From Zymoseptoria tritici IPO323 (lineage: Eukaryota; Ascomycota; Dothideomycetes; Mycosphaerellales; Mycosphaerellaceae): DNA of 64,000 nucleotides. Where the stretch lies: contig NC_018215.1 of the NCBI RefSeq assembly GCF_000219625.1, forward strand, positions 2,108,001 through 2,172,000, in the 5' to 3' direction. A program made the position numbers and the translations under genes. Position 1 is the stretch's first letter. Every line of letters begins with the position of its first letter. Below the pieces are notes generated by a model. That model was not told the DNA's origin and did no database searches. It saw only the letters and a program-made list of their open reading frames with translations. Positions 11,066-23,210 of the stretch are shown here, one piece after another.

Positions 11066-11288
11066 GCTGATGATGTGATGGCTGCAGGTTGAGGTTGGAC
11101 GGGAACATGTCGTGAAGTTTGGCTTTCTTGCTCCTGCCTGTTTGAGACAGAACATCACGACAAGCACTTCGAACGGATGACAACATGGCAGAGATGTACA
11201 GAGGCTCTTCATCTCAACGAATGAGTACGATAAATTCAGCGTGATGGCATTAGCTATACTACATTAAAGACCTGCGAATATTCGATCA

Positions 11289-13226
11289 TCAACCTTTGAA
11301 TGCCTTGTTAGTCTCGGCCTCGAATGCTTTTTCGCTATGTTGCACACCAAGATTGTCTTTGTACTGTGCAATAATGCTCTCGTCCACAGTCTCGTCGAAC
11401 ACGTCGACCTCCGTGGTAGCAAAATTCCTCGCGCTGACGCCGCGCTCGAACAGAAGATCCAGCTCGGCAAAGGTACGGCCTCGTGGTTCGGGGATTCTTA
11501 TGTATGTGTACAAAATGCAGAGCGCGCAGCTGCCGGCCCAGAACTGGAATGAGGTGTTAGTGAGGCTATCAGCAGAAGATGTAGTTGGCGGAGCACTTAC
11601 GAGGCCAGCATAGTTACCCCAATCCCAAGCGCTTGGGTTGACCATGTAAGGAGTGAGGACAGAAGCGATAATTCCGACCACGATGTAAAGGGCTCGTCCG
11701 AGCACAACGGTCTTGATCTGGAGACGACGGGTCGAGATTTCAGCGACGAGTGAATAGCAGACCGTGCCCACAGTGAGCTGGTACACAGCTGCCCACACGA
11801 TCCTGCGAAAATTGTCAGTATGAATTCAATGCAGCACAGCAGAAGTCAAGACGTACATCATACTACCAGTGGCCAGACCGGCAGCTTCACGCTGCGAATC
11901 TGGAGCCAAGCCCAGCAGTCCCATGATGAGCAACATGGTGAAGAGTCCACAAAGACCGTACAGGTACAGGCTTCGACGTCCAATGCCTCGCGACATGAGG
12001 AACCACGAGCCGATCACACCGACGACGTTGATACCATATTGTCCCATGGCGAAGTTGTAAGAGTTCGTCTCGCTCACGCCGGAGTTGGTCAGGAAATAAG
12101 TGCTGTAGTTGGAGAAAGAGTTGCCGGCCAAGTTTTGAATCGCCCACGCCATGCAGACGATCTCAGTCCGGCGGAGATCGGTCCCCTTGAAACAGTCCCA
12201 GTACGAGGCTCCGCTGGTAATCTTCTTCTCGAGTGCAGTCGTGTGGGTCATCATAGCGACCGTCTCGTCGGCATCGAAATCGGTTTCGCGGTTCAGACTA
12301 GTCAGGCGGATGAGAGACTTCTTCGCCTCCACGAGCTTGCCCTTTCGGACCAGCCACCACGGGCTCTCCGGAGCGAAGAAGACACCAATCATCAAAGGGA
12401 CGGGCCACATCCATTGGAGAGCGTACGGAATGCGATAAGCCCATTGATCGTTGCGGTTAACCATTGCTCGGATGACTCCAATCGCGATGAGCTGGCCGTA
12501 GCCCCAGCAAGCGTTGATGTAAGTGGTGAGATATCCTCGCAGCGCGACCGGGCACACCTCGGATGCGTACGTGATGCAAAGAGTCTGGAACACTCCCCAT
12601 GGAATACCGCAGAGAATCTCGGCGACCAAAAGTTGCTCAACGGTATTGGCTGTGAAGAAAATGGCAGTGAAAGCGATGATCATCGCCAGACACGAGATGA
12701 CCGTCCATCTGTAGCCGAAGCGTTCGCTGACGAAACCATTGAGCAGCAGACCGATGATCTCGCCGCAGTTGGCACCATTGCTGAGTCCTGATTGCCATGG
12801 AGCAGGGACCTGAATAAATGTTAGTCGACTACGAATCATTGCCCGTAAACCTCGTCTTCGGCGGCTCCGTTCGTTCGCAATGGATTTCACATCACTCACC
12901 TCGAATTTGCCAGGCGAAATCTCCTCACCAAACTTTCTCTTGAATGAATCGAATGCGTAAAAGTTGTTGATGAGCGCAACATCGTACCCTTCCATGGCGA
13001 TGCAGGTCGAGATAATAACGGACCACATGATCGCCTTTGGATACAGCTTGATGCCCTGGATCAGAGACATGCTGTGCTCATTGTCGGACGCCTTCTTGGC
13101 ATCGATCACAGTCTGCTTCATGGAGTCGGTCTGCTTCAATTGCTCATCCGCGGTGAAATGGAGTGGATCGCCATGCTTCTCGTTGTGGTGCTCCTGCACC
13201 GGCGTGGTCACGTTGTGGTCAGCCAT
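11289..13226 (-). CDS. MFS alpha-glucoside:H+ symporter type transporter
   Basis: Four exons on the minus strand: 13226-12900, 12809-11857, 11802-11601, 11543-11289, giving 578 aa. Sugar-porter features: EGYDVALINNFYAF in TM1, GYRW loop, PESPWWLVRKGK after TM6, and PEPRGRTFAELDLLFE after TM12. The sequence resembles the maltose/alpha-glucoside permease (MAL/AGT1) subfamily, so uptake of maltose-like sugars at the plasma membrane is likely. The first intron (12810-12899) is 90 nt, a multiple of three without a stop; I treat it as an intron because it has good ends and interrupts the ISPGKFE-VPAPWQSG alignment between TM1 and TM2. Confidence 0.85.
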
Positions 13227-13973
13227 GGTCGCCTTGAGGAAACGTCAGAGAGTGCGCGCGAGCGTTGAGGGTGAGAAGAGGGAGATGAGGAAGAGGAGGC
13301 GACATGCAGAATCTTTATGTCCATGGCTTTCGGTCCATTTCCCTCGACCTGGTCGGCGGTCGCGTGGCTAACAACGGTGCGGAGTGTGGTTCCATTCGCC
13401 GACATGGTTTCTTTCCTCCGTGACGCAGATGGTGATTGGGTGAATGAATGCACTAGGATCAACCCCGCACCGAATCTCCGCATTGCCCCACAAACTCTTG
13501 CCGGCAGCAAAAAGCAGCACAACCACATAAACAGGCCTTAGTATCGCTCGATTGGCTCCAGATCTCCCGTTAATCACCGTCTCCTCTACGGCTTTCCTTT
13601 TCGAGGACATCGAGCAGGTCGCAAAGGCCGAACATTTCTCCGATCTGCCCCTGGACTTGGAACTGATGCAGCTTGGCCGGAAAAACGCGGCGCCGAGGCA
13701 CGGGCCATGCAAGTGAGTGTCGACGGTCAGATCATGCGACCACATGGCAACCACGACACGGCAAGGATCAGACGAATGGCGTTCATTGCATGTGCGTCTG
13801 TGCTAGAGCAGTGGATTGCGTATCGCGGAGATCGTGCCTTCGAGAATTTGCTGTAAACTTCTTCCTTTCCGTTCTCTCATCTATAGCCTCATATGTTGAG
13901 GCGGGAAATATGCAATACATAGATATGCAATGTACAAACCCAACGCCAGTCCTGCCTTGATCAAGTCTACCCC
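13227..13973. other. Upstream region of MFS gene
   Basis: No gene seen; ORFs on both strands lack domain-like content. Confidence 0.5.
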
Positions 13974-15433
13974 TCAAGACACTGACCATCCTTCCTGGCC
14001 GTGGCACTTGTCTTTGTGATAAACCCACTCCTGAATCCTCTCCGTGAGCCACCAAGCTTCCGTGCCTGTTTGCGCCGACCCAATCCGCACTTTATTGCCA
14101 ATTGAGCAGCCAGCGGGACCAACGGCGTATTGCTTACAGTCGTCCTTAGCCAGACACGCATTCCGACAATTCTCCACTGAGGTGTCCTCAGATACGAGCT
14201 GTTCAGCAGTGTTGTTCCAATCCTTCCGTGCCTCGGCGATGGCTGGCTGTACAAACAGCTTGAAGACATCTCGATGATGCAGCACGGCCATAGGAGGCTC
14301 CCTCCAGGCCGTAAGTGTTGACTCTTTCTCGGAAGCCTCAATCAAGGCGTGCTGAATGAACGTCTGTTCGAACTTCCAAAATTCCCGCACTTCATCCGGC
14401 GTGAAATGGTGGTATGATAAAGCAGGGCGACACCAAAGTTTTCCATTATGATCATTCCCCCCATCCCAGTCCATCTGATCGTAGAAGTTGCCACCCTGAA
14501 TCATCGGGAACGTGGCAGTAACGCGCGCACCGGCCTCATCCAACAATTTTCCAAGCACAGCGTCTCCGGCCCAATGGCCGGCAAGGATATCGTTCCATCG
14601 CTGTGTTTCCTTGTTGTAGGACTCGGCTGCTTTCTCCAGAGCCGGCTTTGAGATGACGAAGCTGGACCCGCCGTGACCAAACATGTCATCGCCGATCATG
14701 ACCTCGCTGCCAAAGTATGAGGCCTTTCCGGAGTCTAGTGTGGGCAGCCATTGCAATAATGAAGACCAGACCAGGTATGTATCCGGTTCTACAAACACGT
14801 ACCACTTGAAGTCGGGATACATATGTAAGGTTTCATTAGCCACTGCGAGAAGACTGGTCAGCTTCCGTTTCCACACAGAACATGTTGTTGCCAAGATGTG
14901 TTGGTGATGGACTCACTTGGTAGAAATTTCCACTTATCCAAGCGCCAGCCTGCATTGTCATTCTTGCCCACAGGTCCGCTTTCGGCTGACACCGCTCCAG
15001 AGAGTTCAGACTCATTCAGTCCTTCGCGACCGACCTCACGAATATGTCGATAGATCTCGAAATCTTGATTCGTGTCCTTGATCTCGGGGTTCACATTGGA
15101 CAGAACATCGTGAACTGGATATCCCAGAAACGTTTCGTTGTAGTCCGAGAAGATCACCAGGTTCTTGAAGCACTTGAATGTTGTTTCAATATGAGCGGGC
15201 AATTTGTCTTTGATTTCCGTGGCGCCGGTTCGCATCACGACGAGGATGTCCTCGGCTCCTGGTAGTAACTGGCATGGAGGATTTTGAGGAAGCTCCACGG
15301 GAGTCGAAAATGTCTCCAAGTCAAAAGGCACAGCGCTTGGTCCGAATCCATACAGAGCGAGCAGAAGGAAGGATGTGACTCCCGCGATAATCAAGAGCTT
15401 CGCCGTCCCCGGCGACGGAGTCACTAGGATCAT
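13974..15433 (-). CDS. GT31-like Golgi glycosyltransferase, type II membrane
   Basis: Two exons, 15433-14917 and 14842-13974, give 461 aa; the join gives the family motif WKFLP-M..YPDFKWYVFVEPDTYL. A single TM segment near residues 12-30 with a short cytosolic N-terminus marks a type II protein. Downstream, conserved blocks YFGSEVMIGDDMFGHGGSSFV, GHWAGDAVLGK and the late HHFTPDEVREFW fit the fungal glycosyltransferase family 31-like group. The C-terminus carries a small cysteine cluster (ENCRNACLAKDDCKQYAVG) that looks like a truncated PAN/apple module, often seen in these fungal proteins. Donor and acceptor sugars cannot be told from sequence. Confidence 0.75.
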
Positions 15434-16188
15434 TGTGAGGCAGGTTTCGAGGTCGTCATCGATGTCGCCAGGTCGGGGAGGTGATGTCCGAGAAGAAGGG
15501 AAGGCAGTCGCGCAGAGGATTTGGTATTATTAGACATTGAAAGTAAAGGCCAGCATTCTCAATTTCTCGCCGGCGCTGCGCGTCAGCCATTGAAGACATT
15601 GCCTGCCGATGGCACGGTCGCGGTCTAACGCAAAAGGAGAGTTAACAAGGATACGAATCTGACCCGCAGCATGCGCGGCCCGAAGGACCTGAAGAATCGC
15701 GTCTTCAGCTGTCCAGCTCAGCTGGAGCGTGTAGCCTTCTGTCAAGCGTTCTCGATCTGCATGAGCTGCGAGTGAATGCACTTGGTCGACATGTTCATGA
15801 CGGAGGTGGAGTGTACTTCGTACTGCGTTCCAATCGAGGAAGTTTGATGACACACAAATAGATCGGCGGGATACGGGACAGCGTTCATTCGGTCAGACCT
15901 TGCGATTAAAATTGAACAAGTCTCTCCATGCTAGCAAGAAAAGCTTTATTACAAGCCTCATTCCTATGGGATTTCTATGGTACAAACAAAGTGCACACTG
16001 AGCTCCAAACTTGGAGAAGTAACGCCTAGCATACTGTTCCGTGCCATTGCCTGTGTCCTGTTTGCGCTTGAAATCAAATCATGTCTTCGTAACCACATCA
16101 GCCATGGCTTTGCACTCGAAGCCATCCGTCGTTTGGCCGTCCGACAGCGGCGCCCGTCGACTGCTGCACAGAGCAGATTATTGCCCGG
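15434..16188. other. Intergenic, no gene seen
   Basis: Between the start of the glycosyltransferase gene and the 3' end of the lipase gene. A 107-codon frame at 15530-15853 (minus) starts at GTG and has only one late Met; rejected as coding. Confidence 0.5.
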
Positions 16189-17780
16189 TCAGTCGCTATC
16201 ATCCAGCCCGCAGTAGCCAGGAGCTGGGCACGCTGGCGACGGACTCATGTGTATTTGCCCTAAACACCAGAGGGTATGATAGTTAGCGATGCTTATACAA
16301 TACGGCGACGAACACCAGAATCTGGCATGATTGAACGCCGCAGGCCTTGTGGAGACTTACAATATTTGGCAATCTTGCCTCTAAAGGGCCGACTGCTCTC
16401 GTCATACTCTGGGTGCGATATCTCCTCTTTTAATATCGACTTTCGATCTCCAGTCTCGAGAAAATGAAGAAATTGTTCCGTGATCTTCACATACTGCAGC
16501 ACACCTTGTCGAGCGTCAATGGTAGATCCCGTCGTCCAAGCCAACAACAATGGCTCGATGAGAGGAGCGTCTGTGACTGAGGGATGAGAGGTCTCCTTTG
16601 CCGTGACGAACCAGGCGTACTTCTTCTTCTCGTCGATGATTTTGCGCACGAGGTCCTTGACAACCTCGAAGTGTGGTCTGCCTTGGAATATTGAGTGCTT
16701 CGCTGACCAGGACTGAGAGTGCACAACCACGACCGGCACGTCAATGTCGTCGTTCAAAGGTCCAGATTGCTTGCCTGGGTCCAAGATCACGCCTCCAACG
16801 AACGGCAATCGTTCTGAGGGTGCTCCTTTCAATGCTTGTAGCGCCAACGTAGCTCCGTAGCTGTGTCCCGCAATGACCATGCGCTTTGTGTTCAGTCTTC
16901 CTCTCCATTCTGCGAGGTCTATTCCCTCCTTGCGAGGATTGTTCCGAAACACTTCTGCACCTCGCCCATCGTTGAGCATGTGTAGCACTCTCGCCGTCTC
17001 TTCAACCTCTGCCTGCCGGAACGCCAATTGCAACTCTTTGTATTTCGGTGTGTCTGGTGTCGGCTCGAGCTCGCCCGCCTCGTAGTGGAAGACGTCTCTC
17101 GACTTGCCATCCGGTGTCATGATCGTGGTCCCTGGTCCGGAGCCATCTCGGTGCTCGACTGCTGCAACGATGAACCCGCGAGAGGCAAGCTCGGAGCAGT
17201 ATTGCGAGTACTGCATTCTCGAACTTGCCATGCCATGTGACATGACGATGACTGGGAACTCTGGCAAACCATAGTCGTCCAGCGGGTGCTCTGTCTCGTA
17301 GTCACGGTAGTTCTTGACCGTACCATGTAGCGGAGAGTCAACCTCTATTGGAATGATTGTTGATCCAGCGAGCATCCACAGCCCAAATGTGAAGACATTG
17401 TCCGTAAGCCAATTGCTCATCTTTGCGAATCGTGCATATCCCTCTCCAGTCAATGAAATGGGCTTCGGAACCCAACTGTGCTGCGGCCCTCGTGAGGGCG
17501 CATCCTTCACGGCGGGATAGTAGAGGGCGAATAGCACCGTCTCGATTTCGAAGGCCGGCCTGCCCGTTGCTTTGAATACAAAATCATCGATCCGTCGTCG
17601 TTCGCAGAGCGCTTCAATGTCTATTGTTCCGACGTCAAACTGTCCGGAAGGCTTGGGAAGCTTTGAGCTGAGCAAAGGCATTGAGAAGACCGTGCAGTAG
17701 AGAAAGTAAAGGGCGAAGATCGAACAGCAGACGTATCTCGCGGACCAGCGCGGATGAAGTATGGAGGAGAGCCGCGCCAT
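16189..17780 (-). CDS. PAF-acetylhydrolase-type lipase, membrane anchored
   Basis: Main exon 17780-16361 plus a likely terminal exon 16259-16189 after a 101-nt intron with GTAAGT donor, a GCTAAC branch site and TTTAG acceptor; this gives 496 aa ending AKYWQIHMSP... followed by a short tail. Without splicing the frame ends at 16293 (495 aa). An N-terminal TM/signal anchor lies at residues 16-36. The alpha/beta-hydrolase core has PVIVMSHGMASSRMQY, the nucleophile elbow GHSYGA, an Asp in GGVILDPGKQ and a His in ETSHPSVTD, as in the PAF-acetylhydrolase isoform II family, which removes short or oxidised acyl chains from phospholipids. The true substrate in this fungus is unknown. Confidence 0.8.
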
Positions 17781-18788
17781 TGCTGGTTGCGAAGTCTAAG
17801 TGTTCCAGTTGTTACATCGCGAGTATTCCATCATCGTTCCAACCTTGCGGTTCGGTCGCGGACCCCTGCGGCAATCGCGCATCAGCGGCGACTTTAACCT
17901 ACACGGGCCGTTGCTTGCCGTTCTTCACATGGGGGGATATTCGGGGAGCTTGACATTTATGACAGGAGACCAAGGTAGCTGCTCAGCAAGTAATGGAAGA
18001 ATGATAGATATGGAATGTCAATGTTGGACGTCGCGTCACGACAAGGCCGTTCCCGGTCGTTCTGGTCGCAGCTTCAAGTTCAGATGAGTTTCAGATTTGT
18101 CTGATGGATTGACGACAGGCAACCTAGAGGTATTTTCTGCCATATACTCCTAGCTCTGCCAGTGTCAGCCTGTGCTGAATGTACTGCCACAACAAGTTGT
18201 CCCGTCCAGATCCCCCTGCGAGGCCTCCTTCCGTGTTCCCTTCTCCGATGAGTGAAGAAGGTCCTGACCACCGCTACACTGGGCCAGTATGAAGGCTGCG
18301 AGCGAACGAAGCGATCCGAGCTTTGATCGCTACAATGCCGGTAAGATATCTTCACTACCACGGCAGGCAACACTCCTCCTAGCTGCCAAGCTGCATGCGG
18401 CAAGTCCATAGCTAAATCCGGTTCGTTGTCGAAAGATATGGTCATTTCCTTGCAGTCCAACTTGGTCGACTATGGCGGTTTACTCCAGTGGGCTGTGCGG
18501 GTGCTCTTATCCAGATGTCGTGCATTTGTAGTGATCTTGCGGCATTGACTGTGCATTGGCTGTCTCCAGCAGTCCGCAGGCGATGAATAGGTGCTCTGGC
18601 CCATGATAAGGTAGCCTTGTCTCCAGTGATCATTATGGTGTGTGCAACGCAACGAGCGAGGTCTTTGTCCACCGCGAGGAGACGTATCTTTGCAATAGCT
18701 CAGGGTATCAAATATTCCGGTGCGTCTGCAAGGTCTGGGTCGCCCTGCTTTAATTCGCTTCTGATATCATATACCATTGCCGGCTCTT
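17781..18788. other. Intergenic, no gene seen
   Basis: About 1 kb upstream of the lipase gene and downstream of the Sus1-like gene. No convincing coding signal. Confidence 0.5.
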
Positions 18789-19178
18789 TCATTTCTCCAT
18801 CTTAACCACTTGCGCCAACTCCTTCTTCACTGTCGCCGCAGCATCCTTCGCAGCATCTCTCGGGATAGTCAAGTCGGGCGCCGACGAGCCATTGTTCCCA
18901 TTCGACTTCGTCTCGTCTCCCTGGAGCGCAATGTGCTGCATAACAATCTTGAGAGCCTCATCGTAAGTTTGGGCCTCTCCGCTTCGGAACAGCTTCTCTA
19001 CGTAGTCGCGGAGCGCCTGCGACCAGCCTGCTTCGTCTAGGCGTTGTTGGAAAGTGCTCTGTATGCGCTTGATGCCGCCGTTCTGGAGGAGAGCCATGGT
19101 GATATTGTCCTGTGTCGATGGATTGTAGCCGGACGTCGCTCCGTTCACGGCGACCTTGGTCTTCTCGTCACCCGCCAT
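18789..19178 (-). CDS. Sus1/ENY2-like (e(y)2 family) protein
   Basis: 129 aa from ATG 19178, which has a good context (AACATGG); the frame continues upstream only through TTG. The core reads RLDEAGWSQALRDYVEKLF, then TYDEALKIVMQHI, and a late Pro-initiated helix with TVKKELAQVV. This follows the ENY2/Sus1 pattern of an amphipathic helix, x-x-GW, a TxDxL helix and a terminal VPxxVKxEL helix. Sus1 sits in the SAGA deubiquitinase module and in the TREX-2 mRNA export complex. Sequence identity is low by eye and a Gly/Asn linker (SNGNNGSS) is inserted. An upstream exon is possible. About 280 bp downstream of the V-ATPase subunit B gene on the same strand. Confidence 0.55.
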   Translation of the reverse strand: MAGDEKTKVAVNGATSGYNPSTQDNITMALLQNGGIKRIQSTFQQRLDEAGWSQALRDYVEKLFRSGEAQTYDEALKIVMQHIALQGDETKSNGNNGSSAPDLTIPRDAAKDAAATVKKELAQVVKMEK

Positions 19179-19458
19179 GTTGAGGTCGAAATACAATCCG
19201 CTCGTGTGTGGAAGACCACTCCCAAGAACGGCTTTGTTCGAATTCAAGAACCGAAGAAGTGAGCTATTGAGCTGAACGTCAGGTCCGCTACCTTAGGGTT
19301 AAACTGACTAAGCCGTCCAATTTCCAGGTTATCCGGATCTGAGCATGCAGCTCCAGATGACACGAAGAAAGACAACCTAAGCTGGAGCACAAGTCACGAT
19401 TGCATGACATTTCCATTGTAATGTGGCACCTATTCTGCACAAACCCAAACACCGATAC

Positions 19459-21212
19459 CTATGCGTCGATCAAATTCTCCTCCTCACCATTCTGCGGCTT
19501 GGACGCCTCTCCGTTCTCCCCTCCATTGTCCCGCGTATCCTTGCTGCCCTTCTTGGACTGCCTCTGGTAGTACTGATCCAAGACCTTCTTCGGGATACGG
19601 TTGAGGAGCTCCTTGGGGTAGATGCGAAGCAACTCCCATGCCTGGTCCAACCCGTCGAAGATGGAACGCTTCTCGTATGCGCCTTGGCTGATGTACGTCT
19701 TTTCGAACTTCTCCAAGAATTCGAGGGAGAGCTTGTCTTCACTGCTCAGTGCCTCCTCACCCACGACAGCCTTCATACTGGCGGCATCACGACCGATAGC
19801 GTACTTGGCGTAGAGCTGGTTGGAGACATCGGAGTGATCCTTGCGAGTGTGGCCCTCGCCGATGGCAGACTTCATGAGACGCGAGAGAGATGGCAAGACG
19901 TTGATCGGTGGATAGATACCCTTGTTGTGTAGCTCGCGATCGACGAAGATCTGTCCCTCGGTAATGTATCCAGTCAAGTCGGGAATTGGATGTGTGATGT
20001 CTGAAGTATGTTAGTTATGAGTTCACGATCGATGCATGAAATGACATACCGTTGTTAGGCATGGTCAAAATAGGGATCTGAGTAATAGATCCATTACGTC
20101 CTTGCACACGACCGGCACGCTCGTAGATGGTCGACAAATCAGTGTACATGTAACCCGGGTAACCACGGCGACCAGGCACTTCCTCTCTTGCAGCCGAGAC
20201 CTCACGCAGAGCATCACAGTATGAAGTCAGATCGGTGAGAATGACCAAAACGTGCTTCTCCAGCTGGTAGGCGTAGTATTCGGCGGTGGTGAGGGCAAGA
20301 CGAGGTGTAATGATACGCTCGATGGTGGGGTCGTTGGCCAAATTGAGGAAGAGCGTAACACGCTCCATACTGCCGTTCTCCTCGAAGTCCTTGGTGAAGA
20401 ATCGGCTGGTTTCCAAGTTGACACCCATGGCACCGAAAACGATGGAGAAGTTGTCAGAATGGCCGTCATGGACACCCTTTGTGGGCTGGACGAGACCAGC
20501 TTGTCTGCAAATCTGGGCAGCGATTTCGTTGTGAGGCAGACCAGCGGCTGAGAAGATGGGAATCTTTTGTCCACGAGCGATAGAGTTCATGGTGTCGATG
20601 GCTGAGATACCAGTGGAGATCATCTCTTCGGGGTACACACGAGAGTACGGGTTGATGGGAGAGCCGTTGATGTCCAGGTAGTCCTCAGCCAGGACCTTGG
20701 GCCCCTTGTCAATGGCTCGTCCGGAACCATCAAAGACTCGCCCCAACATGTCTTCTGACACACCAAGCTTCAAGCTGTGTCCGGTGAATTCGACTTTGGT
20801 CTGCTGAGAGTCAGCAATGCTTGATCTCAGTCGTGGTGATCAAGCTATGCCCACCTTCTTGACATCGATACCCGTGGTTCCCTCGAAGACCTGCACAACA
20901 GCACGGTTGCCTGTAGGATGTGATCAGTCCGGATCCCGTTCTACTGCGTGATCTATCTCTTTACACACCTCTCGCTTCGAGGACCTGTCCAGATCGCTCG
21001 GTGCCATCAGGCAATGTGATAGCCACAATCTCGTTGAACTGGGGGAATTTGACCTGGCCGAGTCTCAGTATGCGTATCCCTCAAGCTCTTATCAACATCC
21101 AACTCACGTTCTCCAAAATGACGAGCGGGCCATTGACTCCTCCAATGGTATTGTATCGTATGCGCGGCGTCACCGACATCATGCGCGGGTCGACATCCTG
21201 CTCTTTGGCCAT
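19459..21212 (-). CDS. VMA2: V-type ATPase subunit B
   Basis: Five exons: 21212-21108, 21053-20969, 20910-20855, 20800-20050, 20000-19459; 512 aa, the normal length for Vma2. It begins [20 protein letters not shown] and has family blocks [83 protein letters not shown] and [21 protein letters not shown]. Subunit B is the non-catalytic nucleotide-binding subunit of V1, paired with subunit A, and drives vacuolar and endosomal acidification. The C-terminal tail is Lys/Glu/Gly rich and variable. All introns have GT-AG ends and lie in the 5' half plus one late intron. Confidence 0.97.
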
Positions 21213-21764
21213 GACGGCTACACGCCGCTGTGGCTATCTGAAGGTGGGAAGGTCGGAGTTGGGCGGCGTTCGTCGGTCGGTCTGGGAAGAATCTTCGTGA
21301 GACTCTGCGGCTGTGTGTGTGGTACGGCGCGGAGGTGGTGTGTTGAAGTCGGAGCAATGCACAGCTTAAAGCTGTGAGGTGCAGCTGCGAAGCTTGGATC
21401 TGACGACGTCTTGTGGCGCCTCAGGCAGGAACAATGCTGTATTCAACTCGAGAGGAAGGATCCAAGACAGACGTTGAGCATTATTGTCGACTAACAGCTA
21501 GGAATAGACCTATTTAACACGCCTGTTTCGCTTCTCCATGAATCGTTTTCCAAGACAGATTGTAATTTACTGAAAAGAAGGAAGACTTTGATGCCACGCT
21601 GCATGCATTTTACCCTTCTGGAACTGTCTCTTCCAATAGAGTTCTTAGATCATTCGACTCGTTGACGCGTGAAAGAGCGGCACTTATTCATTCACGTTAA
21701 TGACGACTTTGTGAGATTGACGCCGAGCAATCGCCAACTCTTCATTCAAAAGACGACCTCTCGC
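21213..21764. other. Upstream region of VMA2
   Basis: Holds the VMA2 5' flank and the 3' flank of the dioxygenase gene. No gene seen. Confidence 0.5.
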
Positions 21765-23210
21765 TCAGTTGCTCTCGAATGGAGTCTCAAATGGCCTAGG
21801 AGTAGGGACACGCGGATCAGCAAGGTTCCTAAGAAGTCGAGGGTTTGATGCGCCCGTCGGCACTCACCTTTCGGCACGAGGCGTCAGCCTAGCAAGGTGG
21901 CGCCTCTGTCCATCCTGCCAGTCCAAGAGCGCTGTGTGTGCGGTGACGCGGTTGTCCCAAACGACCACAGTGCCCTTCTCCCACTTCACGCGAGCGTGGA
22001 AGTCTGCACCAAGAGCCACATGGTCGAACAGGAACTTCAGTAGGAAATCAGACTCTTCCTGGAGGATTGTCAGCCAGATACAGCGTGAAATATTATACAC
22101 GTCAACCACTTACCTTCTTGAACCCTACTATTCTTTTGGTGAACTGAGTGTTGACGAACAACGCCTTCTCGCCAGTTACTGGGTGCGTTCGGACGATAGG
22201 ATGTACGTTCGAGACTGGATCACGTCGGACTAGAAGTAGAAGAGGAGTCAGCGGATCCCGAGACAGCTAAAGATTGGATGCCGCACATACCAATGCCACC
22301 GCGTGCGAGGGCTTGCTGGGCTTGCTCGTGGCCTGAGTGGACCGCTTTGAGGCCATGAAGGCGCTCCTGAAAGGCGGGTGACAGCCTCTTGTACGCCTCT
22401 GCCATATTTGCGAACAGTGTGTCACTGCAACGATGTTAGATCGGACGGTAATGATCAGCGTGAATCTCGAACTTACCCTCCCGCATCAGGTCCGTCGAGA
22501 CGATACAAGAACGTTGTGGACGGAGGCTGCATCTCGTACGTAACGTCGGAGTGCCATGTGATCGAATTGCTTGGAAGTATTAGTCTTTGCAGCAGCAAGA
22601 GATGGCACTCCCAAACTTACGTCCTCTCCTGGAAGTAGTCCTTGGCAGTCGTATCCGATGCCGAACGATGCACCAAGTGAACCTTCGGGAAGCCCTTCGG
22701 AGCACCAGACGCAGGGTGAATGTGAGATGGTCCGAAGTACTCCGCGATGTCGAGAGCCTCCTGAATGGGCAAGTCCGCAAAGTCTTGTGCCCGGAACGCG
22801 ACCACTTTCTTCTCGGCCACGAAGCGGGCAAGCTCGTCCTTGCCGGCGTTGGTAAGCTTCGAAAGCTGGACGCCAGTCACTTCAGCTCCGATGTTGGCGG
22901 TAAGGTCGCGAACTTCCGCGCCTGCGAGCAGGTTGGGGAAGCTTGGGTCGGCATTCTTGCCCGGCTGGACGGCCTCGAATGGCTCATACGGAGGATAGCG
23001 AGTATCAGGGTCCCAGTAGGGAAGGTAGTGAGGGTATGCTGCTGGGGCGTGCTTGCCATCGCCGCGGAGTTCAACGTCATAGTTGGTGGTCTTAGCACTT
23101 TGGCCGAAGGCCTCCTTTGACTCTGTGCTCTGGAGTTTGTCCTTGATGTACTCCTTCTCGGCTACATCGCTCACATCGTTCAAGGTGTTCTCAACAAGTC
23201 CAGGAGCCAT
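21765..23210 (-). CDS. TauD-type Fe(II)/2-oxoglutarate dioxygenase
   Basis: Six exons: 23210-22621, 22569-22477, 22424-22291, 22229-22114, 22058-21868, 21795-21765; 384 aa. The join of exons 1 and 2 creates the iron site SITWHSDVTYE (His203, Asp205); the distal His is in WDNRVTAHTALLDW (about residue 352) and the 2OG-binding Arg is in RRHLARLTPR. Other family blocks are GGDTLFANMAEAY, LHGLKAVHSG and VHPIVRTHPVTGEKALFVN. The fungal members of this clade are annotated as sulfonate/taurine (alpha-ketoglutarate-dependent) dioxygenases, releasing sulfite from alkyl sulfonates as a sulfur source, but substrates vary. Exon phases all agree with the family alignment. Confidence 0.88.

Noticed and set aside
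11820..12791. 323-codon plus-strand ORF
   Set aside because: Antisense shadow of the MFS transporter exon, with no family features.
15530..15853. 107-codon minus-strand frame
   Set aside because: Starts at GTG, lacks an early ATG, no domain or splice context.
19423..19932. 169-codon plus-strand ORF rich in Leu
   Set aside because: Antisense to the last exon of VMA2, a strongly conserved gene.
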